Part shown: positions 1 through 5,801 of the stretch, piece after piece | How positions within the stretch are numbered: the first letter of the stretch is position 1 | Layout: each line of letters opens with the position of its first letter | Assembly: GCA_937982505.1 (NCBI GenBank) | Contig: CALJLV010000223.1 | Span: 1-5,801, forward strand | Direction of reading: 5' to 3' | DNA length: 5,801 nt | Origin: an uncultured Desulfobacteraceae bacterium | GTDB lineage: Bacteria > Desulfobacterota > Desulfobacteria > Desulfobacterales > UBA2174 | Notes under the pieces: model-generated | The model's database searches: none | The model's input: only the letters and a program-made list of their open reading frames with translations | What the model was told of the DNA's origin: nothing | Position numbers and translations under genes: made by a program

Positions 1-286
1 CCCATTGCTCGGGAAAGTCGAAGAGGATGAGCACGAAGATCAGCGTCAGGGGGGGAAGGGCCGCGATGCCCAGATACTGGAAATAGGTGGTGCCGATGTT
101 GGCCCGGGTGGAAAAGCCGAGATAGAGCAGGCCTTCGGCCGCCGCCCAGATGGCCGCGGCGAGGCAGACCGACAACAGCACCCGGGCGCCGGCCACCCGG
201 CGCCGCCGCCAGGAAAGAACGGCCAAGCCGACCATCAGGACGGCGGCGGTCACGAAAGGCGCTGAATAGAAAAATTTTGTTTCCAT
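1..286 (-). CDS. Membrane sensor protein with histidine-kinase-type 7TM N-terminal domain (3' part outside window)
   Basis: Reading the minus strand from 286 gives 95 residues before the left edge. Three hydrophobic segments are visible: about residues 9-25, followed by a positive WRRRR stop-transfer patch; about 34-58; and about 71-91. The stretch with YFQYLGI, then ALPPL and FVLILF, matches the pattern of the 7TM input domain found at the N terminus of many histidine kinases and some GGDEF proteins (a QYLG-x-ALPP-type signature in TM3). The output domain lies outside the window, so kinase versus cyclase cannot be decided. Three in-frame ATGs occur, at 295, 289 and 286. I chose 286 because a GGAG lies just upstream (290-293), although its 3-nt spacing is short; 295 is a real alternative. 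The gene follows the phytochelatin-synthase-like gene on the same strand with a gap of about 78 nt and no U-tract terminator between them, so co-transcription is likely. Confidence 0.75.
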   Translation of the reverse strand, partial: METKFFYSAPFVTAAVLMVGLAVLSWRRRRVAGARVLLSVCLAAAIWAAAEGLLYLGFSTRANIGTTYFQYLGIAALPPLTLIFVLILFDFPEQW

Positions 287-364
287 CATCTCCATTCGTC
301 GGGCGCGTCCCCCTGGATCCGCGCGGCATCCGGGGCGCCTGTGCCCCTGAGCGCTGCTGCCGGC

Positions 365-1123
365 CTAGGGCAGGCGAATGTACACGTACCCCCCGCGGTC
401 GTAGCCGAAGGGCCTGAAAAGGTGGTGGTAGCGGCTGGAAAGACTCCGGTGAAAAGCGGCCATGGGGACCTGGTAGGGGAGCGGCTGGTCGCGGTCCACA
501 TCCAGGATCGTGACGGCCTCCGTGGCCGCGTCGAAGCCGCCCACCGGCGAGATATGGGGAATGTTCAACACCGGCAGCAGGGCCCCCTGGTCGAAATGGG
601 CGATCACCAGAGCGTCGCCCCGGGTTTCAAAGCGCCGCAGGCGGCCGCGCAGGGTGGACCGAAAGCGCCGGGCCGGAGCCCCGACGGGTTTCCCGGCCGC
701 AACGGTGTCCACGATCCGATAGCGGACCTCGAGCAGATCCAGGCTGTCGCGCACCACCCGCCCCAGCAGGGGCAAGGGCAGGCCGCGGCGCCCCTTATGG
801 CCCCCGGGCTGCATGCGCTGGCGCCAGTGGACGGTGGGCACCCGCCGGAGAATCTGGTCCTGATCCAGCGGTGACCCGGAATGGCCCTGGACCTCCCGGA
901 TGGCATTGACCACCGAGGCCACGGTGGCCACCGAGCAGGCCGCCTCGTTGAACTGCCGGACGTGGTGGCGCCACAGGGCGGCCTTGAGCGCGCTGGGCGC
1001 CGTGGTGCCCCCGTGGGCCGCCGGCCGGGCCGCGTCCGGTCCGAAGGGGCCGCGGCCGGTGAGGCGGGCGGCGGCCCAGGGCAGGTGCAGGGCGCCAAAC
1101 AACAGGCGGCGAATCAGGTCCAT
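365..1123 (-). CDS. Phytochelatin synthase family protein (papain-like cysteine peptidase/transpeptidase)
   Basis: This 252-residue protein resembles the catalytic domain of phytochelatin synthases, which remove glycine from glutathione and, in eukaryotes, transfer gamma-Glu-Cys to another thiol peptide. The active site is recognisable. Q57 lies six residues before C63 in QFNEAACSVATVASVVNAI, the same spacing as the oxyanion Gln and nucleophile of the plant enzyme. H190 lies in PHISPVGGF and D208 in TILDVDR, with an 18-residue His-Asp spacing as in the plant enzyme. R211 also matches a conserved Arg. The length is close to that of the single-domain cyanobacterial homologue, and the Cys-rich plant C-terminal domain is absent. 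The N terminus has a short positive-hydrophobic stretch (about residues 1-19), which is not a convincing signal peptide. The start is fixed by GAGGA at 1131-1135, 7 nt upstream of the ATG. Family and active site are seen; the physiological substrate is unknown, and peptidase activity without phytochelatin synthesis is likely, as in other prokaryotic members. Confidence 0.87.
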   Translation of the reverse strand: MDLIRRLLFGALHLPWAAARLTGRGPFGPDAARPAAHGGTTAPSALKAALWRHHVRQFNEAACSVATVASVVNAIREVQGHSGSPLDQDQILRRVPTVHWRQRMQPGGHKGRRGLPLPLLGRVVRDSLDLLEVRYRIVDTVAAGKPVGAPARRFRSTLRGRLRRFETRGDALVIAHFDQGALLPVLNIPHISPVGGFDAATEAVTILDVDRDQPLPYQVPMAAFHRSLSSRYHHLFRPFGYDRGGYVYIRLP

Positions 1124-1130
1124 GGCCGTT

Positions 1131-1135
1131 TCCTC
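1131..1135 (-). promoter_or_regulatory. Ribosome binding site of the phytochelatin-synthase-like gene
   Basis: The minus strand reads GAGGA, continuing into AACGGCC, before the ATG at 1123. This is a near-consensus Shine-Dalgarno with 7-nt spacing. It is the strongest such site in the window and supports the chosen start over internal Met or Val codons. Confidence 0.75.
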
Positions 1136-1152
1136 GGGACGGGTCAGCCGTC

Positions 1153-1181
1153 AATATGGCCGCTTGGGCGGCGGATGGCAA
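1153..1181 (-). promoter_or_regulatory. Candidate sigma70-type promoter for the minus-strand enzyme/sensor pair
   Basis: On the minus strand TTGCCA (1181-1176, five of six matches to the -35 consensus) is separated by exactly 17 nt from CATATT (1158-1153, four of six matches to the -10). Transcription would start near 1146, leaving a short leader of about 23 nt that contains the Shine-Dalgarno. The AT content of the -10 stands out in this GC-rich sequence. The spacer holds a small inverted repeat (GCCGC, 4-nt gap, GCGGC; 1159-1172), which could be an operator or chance. The prediction rests on sequence pattern only. Confidence 0.4.
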
Positions 1182-1342
1182 CCTTTTTCACCTTGCATGC
1201 CGGCCCTGGCTGGTGTAGGGACGGGGCGCCCATGAAGGCCGCGATGGGCGGCGGCACCGTCCACCGGCACCCCACCGCGGAATGGCGCTGTTCGGATCAA
1301 CCAGACCAGTCACGCGCCGCACCAGGGCGCTCGAAAAGCCCC

Positions 1343-2929
1343 ATGGACCGTCATCAGCAAAGAGAAATCCAGCGCCGGCGCACCTTCGGCATCATCAGCC
1401 ACCCGGACGCGGGCAAGACCACCCTCACCGAAAAGCTGCTCCTCTTCGGCGGCGCCATCCAGCAGGCCGGGGCCGTCAAGGCCCGCAAGGCGGCCCGCCA
1501 CGCCACCAGCGACTGGATGAGCATCGAGCGCGACCGGGGCATCTCCGTGACCACCTCGGTGATGAAGTTCACCTACGGCGATTTCGAGGTCAACCTGCTC
1601 GACACCCCCGGGCACCAGGATTTTTCCGAGGACACCTACCGGGTGCTCACCGCCGTGGACAGCGCCCTGATGGTCATCGACAGCGCCAAGGGGGTCGAGG
1701 CCCAGACCGAAAAGCTCATGGCCGTCTGCCGCATGCGCAACACCCCCATCGTGACCTTCATCAACAAGCTGGACCGCGAGGGGCTGGAACCCCTCGACAT
1801 TTTGGCCGACATCGAGGACAAGCTCCAGATCGAGTGCACGCCGCTTTCCTGGCCCATCGGGCGGGGAAAGGGATTCAAGGGGGTCTACGACCTGTACCGC
1901 AGCCAACTGCGGCTCTTCACCCCGGGTGAGGAGCGCCGCGGCGACGAGCGGATCGTGGTCGAACACCTGGCCGACCCGCTCCTGGATGAAATCCTCGGAT
2001 CGGCCGCCGGCCGGCTGCGCGAGGATGTGGCGCTGCTCGAGGGGGCCGCCGATCCCCTGGACCGGACCCACTTCCTCACCGGCACCCAGACCCCGGTATT
2101 CTTCGGCTCGGCCCTGAACAATTTCGGGGTCCAGGAACTGCTGGAAGCCTTCGTGGAGATGGCGCCGCCCCCCGGGCCCCGGGCCGCCACCACCCGGGCG
2201 GTGGCCCCCGAGGAGGAGGCTTTTTCGGGGTTTGTCTTCAAGATCCAGGCCAACATGAACCCGGCCCACCGGGATCGTATCGCCTTTCTACGCATCTGCT
2301 CGGGCCGCTTCGAGCGGGGCATGAAGGTGGTGCACCAGCGCAGCGGCAAGACCCTGGCCCTGGCCAACGCCACCTGCTTTATGGCCCAGGAACGCGAAAA
2401 CGTGGCCCTGGCCTACCCCGGGGACATCATCGGGATCTTCAACCACGGCACCATCAAGATCGGCGACACCTTCAGCGAGAAGGAGCCGCTCCAGTTCACC
2501 GGGATTCCCCATTTCGCCCCGGAGCACTTCCGGCGCGTGCGCCTCCGGGAACCGATGAAGGCCAAGCAGTTGCAAAAGGGGCTGATCCAGCTTTCCGAGG
2601 AGGGGGCGGTCCAGGTCTTCCGCCCCGTGGACGGCGGCGACGCGATCTTAGGCGCGGTGGGGGTCCTGCAGTTCGACGTCACCATGGCCCGGCTCAAGGC
2701 CGAGTACGGGGTCGAGGCGGTCTACGACCCGGTGGACGTTCAGGTGGCGCGCTGGATCGATTCGGCCGACCGCCGGCTCCTGGAGGACTTCAAGCGCCAG
2801 TACGCCAGCGACCTGGCCCGGGACGCCGAGGAGCGGATCGCCTTTCTCACCACCAGCATCTACCGCCTGGAACTGATCATGGAGCAGTGGCCCGGGATCA
2901 GCTTTCACCATACCCGCGACATCTTCTGA
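1343..2929 (+). CDS. prfC: Peptide chain release factor 3 (RF3), translational GTPase
   Basis: RF3 is a cytosolic GTPase that uses GTP to eject RF1 or RF2 from the ribosome after peptide release. The 528-residue product is almost exactly the family length (529 in Escherichia coli). The G motifs are all present: P-loop SHPDAGKTT (19-27), switch I region with RGISVTTSVM (65-74), DTPGH (87-91), NKLD (141-144) and GSALNNFG (255-262). The RF3 hallmark block SDWMSIERDRGISVTTSV separates it from EF-G and from TypA. Later motifs such as KIQANMNPAHRDR and MKVVHQRSGK belong to domain II, and the C terminus, with WPGISFHHTRDIF, is complete. The start at 1343 is chosen by alignment to the conserved N terminus; only a weak GAAAAG (1333-1338) precedes it, and the same frame runs open back to 881. 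It is transcribed alone and divergently from the enzyme/sensor pair; no strong terminator follows immediately. Confidence 0.97.
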   Translation: MDRHQQREIQRRRTFGIISHPDAGKTTLTEKLLLFGGAIQQAGAVKARKAARHATSDWMSIERDRGISVTTSVMKFTYGDFEVNLLDTPGHQDFSEDTYRVLTAVDSALMVIDSAKGVEAQTEKLMAVCRMRNTPIVTFINKLDREGLEPLDILADIEDKLQIECTPLSWPIGRGKGFKGVYDLYRSQLRLFTPGEERRGDERIVVEHLADPLLDEILGSAAGRLREDVALLEGAADPLDRTHFLTGTQTPVFFGSALNNFGVQELLEAFVEMAPPPGPRAATTRAVAPEEEAFSGFVFKIQANMNPAHRDRIAFLRICSGRFERGMKVVHQRSGKTLALANATCFMAQERENVALAYPGDIIGIFNHGTIKIGDTFSEKEPLQFTGIPHFAPEHFRRVRLREPMKAKQLQKGLIQLSEEGAVQVFRPVDGGDAILGAVGVLQFDVTMARLKAEYGVEAVYDPVDVQVARWIDSADRRLLEDFKRQYASDLARDAEERIAFLTTSIYRLELIMEQWPGISFHHTRDIF

Positions 2930-3068
2930 ACCCCCTGGGCGGCAAGGGGCAACCGGCGGCGGCCCCACGGGTCGTCCCGACTGCCATCAATTTGCGGCGG
3001 GCGCATCATTTTTTTGCGCATCCCGGAGAGGGCCTCCAGGCCCGGCGGCACCGGGTCGGGCCAGCCGC

Positions 3069-3110
3069 AAAACAAAACCGGCTTCAGATGACGGCGTCTG
3101 AAGCCGGTTT
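3069..3110 (-). terminator. Rho-independent terminator of the secreted-protein operon (between convergent genes)
   Basis: A perfect 14-bp inverted repeat (arms 3075-3088 and 3097-3110, AAACCGGCTTCAGA and its complement) encloses an 8-nt loop. Read on the minus strand, the stem runs into TTTTGTTTT (3077-3069), the usual U-rich tail. It lies about 116 nt beyond the stop codon of the dockerin gene. On the plus strand the stem is followed by only TTT and then GC-rich sequence, so for prfC (stop at 2929, about 145 nt upstream) it would be at best a weak terminator, though the hairpin could still stabilise the prfC mRNA end. The rest of 2930-3225 contains no gene I can support. Confidence 0.82.
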
Positions 3111-3225
3111 GCCGGCGGACGATCCCGCCGAACCGCAGGAGGTGCGACCACAGAAAAGCAATCATCGTGCCACTCGGCTCCAGCGGATCGAGGACGTTTT
3201 CCAGGGCAGGTGCCGGGCAAAGGGA

Positions 3226-5241
3226 TCAGGGAGCCGACAGGCGGCGCAGAATGAACACGGCTTCCGCCACCCCGAGGCGGCCGTCCCCGTCGCGGTCGGC
3301 CGCCGTGGTGAGCTGGAGGCCGGCGCCGGAGGGCACGCGGCTGAGCAGCTGGAGCACGGTGACGGCATCCTTCAATTCCAGGACCCCGCTGTCGTCCACA
3401 TCTCCGGGCAGGACCACGTTGAGGATCGTTACGGTGATCTGGTCCACGTCTGAAAGCGTCTGACCCGCGGGCGCATCGGTAACGGTGAGCCGCAGCGTCA
3501 CCCGGCCGTTGGCGCGGCCCACCCGGGGGGCGATGAAGGCGGGGGACGCAACGGTGGCATCCGAGAAGATGACCGCTTCGCCGTCCAGGAGGCCCTCGGT
3601 TTCCACGATGGTCCAGAGATAGGCGGCGATCCCGTCGTCCGGGTCGAAGGAGCCGCTCCCGTCCAGGTGGACGACGGTGCCTTCGGCCACCGTCCGATTC
3701 CCTCCCGCATCGGCCGTGGGGGGCAGGTCCACCCAGGTGACCGTGACGGTCACGGTCGCCGTATGGCTCAGGTCCTGGGCCCCGTGGGCGGCCCCGCGGT
3801 CGGTGACGGTCAGCTCGAATTCCAGCACCGCCCCGTCGGGTCCCACGTCCGGGGCCGTGAAGGCCGGCGAGGCCGAGGCCGGATCGTCGAGAGTCACCAG
3901 CGGCCCCGCGGTCTGCCGCCAGAAGTAGGTCTCGATCCCGTCCGGATCCGGATCCGGATCCCAGGAAGCCGACCCGTCCAGCACCACCGGATCGCCTTCA
4001 TCCACGGTTCGGCTCGGTCCCGCGTCGGCTACCGGCGGCTGGTTGACCCAGGTGACCTGGACGGTGCAGGTGTCGGTGCTGCTCAGCCGCTCCGGGTCTT
4101 GTGCCCCGCGATCGCTCACGGTGAGCGCGAAGACCAGGGTTTCCCCCGCCGGTCCCGTGTCCGGGGCCGTGAACACCGGATTTGCCGCCGTGGGATCCGA
4201 GAGGCTCACCGGCGTTCCGTCCGTCTGTTCCCACCGGTACTCGAGGGCATCCTGTTCGGGATCCGTCGATCCGCCGCCGTCCAGGGTCACCAGGCGCCCC
4301 TCGGGGACGGTCTGGTCGGGGCCGGCCGCGGCCAGGGGAGGATCGTTCACCGGCGCCACCGTCACCGTTACCTCGGCGGGGGCGGAGACATTGCCGGCAT
4401 TGTCGCGTACGGTGTAGGAAAAACGATCCACCCCGTGAAAATCGAGGAACGGCGTATAAGTGACCACCCCGGTCTGGGGATTCACGGCGGTCTGGCCGTA
4501 GAGCGGGCCCTGGACCACCGTCACCCCGGCCGGATCCAGGGTGCCGTCCGGATCCCGGTCGTTGTCCAGCACCGCGATGTCCACCGGGATGTCTTCCAGG
4601 GTGCCGACCTGGTCCGCTGCGGCCACCGGATCGGCCACGGTCGTCACGTTGTCGATGGTCACGGCGCTGTGGCTTTCCCCGGCCCCCAGGAGGATGAACA
4701 TCAAGGTGGCGTCAATGTCGGCGGTCGTGACCGGATCGAAATGGACGGTGACGGCGGCGGGAAGGCTCGGCGCATCCCAGAGGCCGCCGCCGGCGGGTGC
4801 GCCGGCCACCGTCACCTGGGGCGCGAAATAGACCTGACCGGTCTGTTGGCAGTTGAAAAAGGCCGTCGTCTGGGACAGCGGCAGTTGCCCCAGGAGGGAC
4901 TGGCCCTGGGCGTCGAGGAGATGGGCCTCGAAGGCGTCCACCGGTTCGGTGGGGAGATTGGGCCGAAGGTCGAGAGCGGCCAGGTCGAAGCGTAGGGCCC
5001 GGGTGCCCGCCGGGACCGTCAGGGCCTGCCACAGCCGCGGCAGGCTGAGGCCCCCCTCGCTCAGCACCGCCTGGCCGGCGACCACGGCCACGTCGGCCGC
5101 GAGGTCCCACCCGAAGGAGGGGTCCAGGGGATCGGCCACGGTAAAGTCCCCGTTTCGGACGCCCGGGGCCGCCGTCGCGGAAACCGGCGGCACGAGAAGG
5201 GCCGCAACCATCAGCAGCATCAGGACAAAGGGTCGCTTCAT
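3226..5241 (-). CDS. Secreted modular protein: cadherin-like module, three PKD-like repeats, C-terminal dockerin
   Basis: The 671-residue product starts with a clear Sec signal peptide (MKRPF, a hydrophobic core, cleavage near residue 25 after SATAA). Residues 26-200 form a beta-rich module beginning VRNGDF, similar in style to extracellular carbohydrate-binding or anchor modules, not assigned. Residues about 203-300 are a cadherin-like (Big_9/VCBS style) module with VLDNDRDPDG and a FSYTVRDNAG strand. Three PKD/K319L-like repeats follow (about 303-399, 404-503, 509-608), each opening with an AGxxxTVxEG-LDG-S pattern and containing DP and FTAPD or FIAPR. Residues 612-671 are a type I dockerin: two EF-hand-like loops, DVDDSGVLELKD (614-625) and DRDGDGRLGVAE (649-660), separated by a helix-like segment. 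Dockerins bind cohesins with calcium, so the protein is probably docked to a partner outside the cell. No catalytic domain is recognisable, so a structural or adhesive role is inferred. It lies 15 nt after the upstream gene's stop; the Shine-Dalgarno is poor, suggesting translational coupling. Confidence 0.9.
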   Translation of the reverse strand: MKRPFVLMLLMVAALLVPPVSATAAPGVRNGDFTVADPLDPSFGWDLAADVAVVAGQAVLSEGGLSLPRLWQALTVPAGTRALRFDLAALDLRPNLPTEPVDAFEAHLLDAQGQSLLGQLPLSQTTAFFNCQQTGQVYFAPQVTVAGAPAGGGLWDAPSLPAAVTVHFDPVTTADIDATLMFILLGAGESHSAVTIDNVTTVADPVAAADQVGTLEDIPVDIAVLDNDRDPDGTLDPAGVTVVQGPLYGQTAVNPQTGVVTYTPFLDFHGVDRFSYTVRDNAGNVSAPAEVTVTVAPVNDPPLAAAGPDQTVPEGRLVTLDGGGSTDPEQDALEYRWEQTDGTPVSLSDPTAANPVFTAPDTGPAGETLVFALTVSDRGAQDPERLSSTDTCTVQVTWVNQPPVADAGPSRTVDEGDPVVLDGSASWDPDPDPDGIETYFWRQTAGPLVTLDDPASASPAFTAPDVGPDGAVLEFELTVTDRGAAHGAQDLSHTATVTVTVTWVDLPPTADAGGNRTVAEGTVVHLDGSGSFDPDDGIAAYLWTIVETEGLLDGEAVIFSDATVASPAFIAPRVGRANGRVTLRLTVTDAPAGQTLSDVDQITVTILNVVLPGDVDDSGVLELKDAVTVLQLLSRVPSGAGLQLTTAADRDGDGRLGVAEAVFILRRLSAP
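3547..4332 (-). repeat. Three tandem in-frame PKD-like coding repeats (about 101-105 codons each)
   Basis: The three PKD-like units are spaced 101 and 105 residues apart, measured on the Gly of the AAAG, DAGP and DAGG motifs (residues 307, 408 and 513). DNA identity is still visible between the first two: GTCCGGGGCCGTGAA occurs at 3847-3861 and again at 4159-4173, exactly 312 nt (104 codons) apart, at the FTAPD motif. The third unit has diverged more (FIAPR) and is missing the longer DRGAxxxxQDLS-type insertion. This points to internal duplication followed by divergence. Boundaries are approximate. Confidence 0.7.
3944..3961. repeat. Triple tandem GGATCC hexamer inside the second PKD-like repeat
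   Basis: Three back-to-back GGATCC hexamers lie here within coding sequence and encode the acidic DPDPDPDG run (residues about 428-435 of the dockerin protein). The corresponding loop in the other two repeats is shorter (DPEQD and DPDDG), so the run looks like a local expansion. Any gain or loss of one unit keeps the frame. Confidence 0.8.
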
Positions 5242-5256
5242 CGCATTCAGCGGATC

Positions 5257-5801
5257 TCAGATCGCTCCCGCGGCGTTCACGGCGAGGCTGTAGTCGGTGC
5301 TGAACCCCAGGGCCGCGGCCCCCTGCACCCGAATGAAGTAGGTGCCCGCCTCCAGATCGGCCAGGGACAGGGCGGCGGCCGCGTCCTGGCCGAAAACCGA
5401 GCGCAGGACCGTGCCGCCGGCATCCAGCAGGCTCAGGGAGAGGGGCGGCTCGGTCGCCCGGTAGCTCAGGTGGATCTGGTCCAGCGCCCCCGTGGGGCCC
5501 GGCAGGACCAGGCGGAAGAGATCCAGGTCGCTTCCGCCGTGAAGGGTGAGGCCGGAAAAGGCGGCGGATCCGCCCGAAAGGACGATGGGCGCCGCCGTGG
5601 CCAGGGTGTCGTTGGCCTCCAGGCGGTCGGGGGCCGGCAGGACCACCACCCGGCGTACCAGTCGGTTGTCCGTCCCCAGGGTTTCGGCCGCGGCGCCGTC
5701 GCCGTTCACCATCAGGCCGAGGAAGTAGACCCCCGGCGCCGTGTCGCCCAGATCGAGAAGGCGCGGGCCGTCGCCGCTCTGGGCCCCGGGGGCCAGGCCG
5801 G
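5257..5801 (-). CDS. Secreted protein, C-terminal part: CARDB-like end plus bacterial pre-peptidase C-terminal (PPC) domain (5' part outside window)
   Basis: The frame is open from the right edge to a TGA at 5257-5259, giving 180 visible residues and no start; Met codons inside it (for example at 5712) are internal. The first 53 residues, with PGVYFLGLMVNGDG and TDNRLVRRVVV, look like the last strands of a CARDB-type Ig-like domain. Residues about 58-176 are a PPC domain: an EANDT-type opening, GSDLDLFRLVLP, a PPLSLSLLDAGG strand and a final LEAGTYFIRVQG. PPC domains occur at the C terminus of secreted peptidases and of many other exported proteins; they are usually removed or help secretion and surface binding. 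The main domain lies outside the window, so a peptidase is possible but not shown. The stop is 15 nt upstream of the dockerin gene's ATG, so the two are one operon, read leftward into the terminator at 3069-3110. Confidence 0.85.
   Translation of the reverse strand, partial: GLAPGAQSGDGPRLLDLGDTAPGVYFLGLMVNGDGAAAETLGTDNRLVRRVVVLPAPDRLEANDTLATAAPIVLSGGSAAFSGLTLHGGSDLDLFRLVLPGPTGALDQIHLSYRATEPPLSLSLLDAGGTVLRSVFGQDAAAALSLADLEAGTYFIRVQGAAALGFSTDYSLAVNAAGAI

Larger units (their letters stand above)
1124..1342. other. Divergent intergenic region between the phytochelatin-synthase-like gene and prfC
   Basis: These 219 bases separate two divergently transcribed genes. The left part holds the minus-strand ribosome site and promoter candidate listed separately. 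For prfC, the only plus-strand pair I can propose is TTGCAT (1193-1198) with TAGGGA (1216-1221) at 17-nt spacing; the -10 is poor, so this is weak. The prfC frame stays open through the whole region, but the implied peptide is low-complexity and unlike RF3, so I treat it as non-coding. Confidence 0.55.

Noticed and set aside
333..348. GGGGC/GCCCC hairpin between the enzyme and sensor genes as a terminator
   Set aside because: The stem is only 5 bp and no T-rich tract follows on the minus strand, so it does not argue against co-transcription.
881..1342. N-terminal extension of the prfC frame by 154 codons
   Set aside because: The extension overlaps the phytochelatin-synthase-like gene on the other strand, is low-complexity, and does not resemble RF3, whose conserved N terminus begins at 1343.
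1310..2269. 319-residue open frame antisense to prfC
   Set aside because: A shadow of the highly conserved prfC reading frame; the product has no recognisable motif.
2993..3022. T7 run flanked by GCGCATC direct repeats (3001-3007, 3016-3022) as a terminator for prfC
   Set aside because: The only hairpin upstream of the T run is 4 bp (TGCG/CGCA), too weak to call; the direct repeats may be chance.
2905..3165. 86-residue minus-strand frame in the convergent intergenic region
   Set aside because: It runs through the terminator hairpin and the 3' end of prfC, and has no ribosome site or domain.
3667..4995. 442-residue open frame on the plus strand, antisense to the dockerin gene
   Set aside because: Its composition (Gly, Arg, His-rich, no domain) is that of a shadow frame in GC-rich coding DNA, whereas the minus strand encodes recognisable domains throughout.

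Overview
The window is GC-rich (roughly two-thirds G+C by eye) and gene-dense. It looks like bacterial chromosome, not a plasmid, phage or insertion sequence. A canonical prfC sits beside a glutathione-active-type cysteine peptidase, a 7TM sensor protein and large secreted modular proteins with PKD-like, dockerin, CARDB-like and PPC domains. That mix fits a free-living Gram-negative bacterium with a rich secretome. Desulfobacterota (former Deltaproteobacteria) is my best guess, but it is inferred from gene content and style only; no rRNA or other marker is present.

Layout, left to right. (1) Positions 1-286, minus strand: the N-terminal 95 residues of a membrane sensor with a histidine-kinase 7TM-type input domain, cut by the left edge. 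(2) Positions 365-1123, minus: a complete phytochelatin-synthase-family (papain-like) protein of 252 aa with an intact Gln/Cys/His/Asp active site. It lies directly upstream of the sensor gene on the same strand and probably shares its transcript. (3) Positions 1124-1342: a divergent intergenic region with a good Shine-Dalgarno and a sigma70-like promoter candidate for the minus-strand pair. (4) Positions 1343-2929, plus: prfC, peptide chain release factor RF3, complete with all G motifs. (5) Positions 2930-3225: a convergent intergenic region containing a perfect 14-bp hairpin, followed on the minus strand by a T-rich tract, best read as the terminator of the minus-strand secreted-protein operon. 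(6) Positions 3226-5241, minus: a 671-aa secreted modular protein (signal peptide, N-terminal beta-rich module, cadherin-like module, three PKD-like repeats, C-terminal dockerin). (7) Positions 5257-5801, minus: the C-terminal 180 residues of another secreted protein (CARDB-like end plus PPC domain), cut by the right edge, 15 nt upstream of the dockerin gene and in the same operon.

How the genes may work together. The 7TM sensor and the phytochelatin-synthase-like enzyme could form a small thiol- or metal-related sensing and processing unit (inference). The two right-hand genes form an extracellular-protein operon: the dockerin protein needs a cohesin partner, which is not visible here and may be in, or near, the truncated upstream gene. 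prfC is a housekeeping gene lying between the two and is probably transcribed alone. The least ordinary content is the phytochelatin-synthase-like/7TM sensor pair and the dockerin protein; I see no defence system, CRISPR array, transposon or RNA gene.
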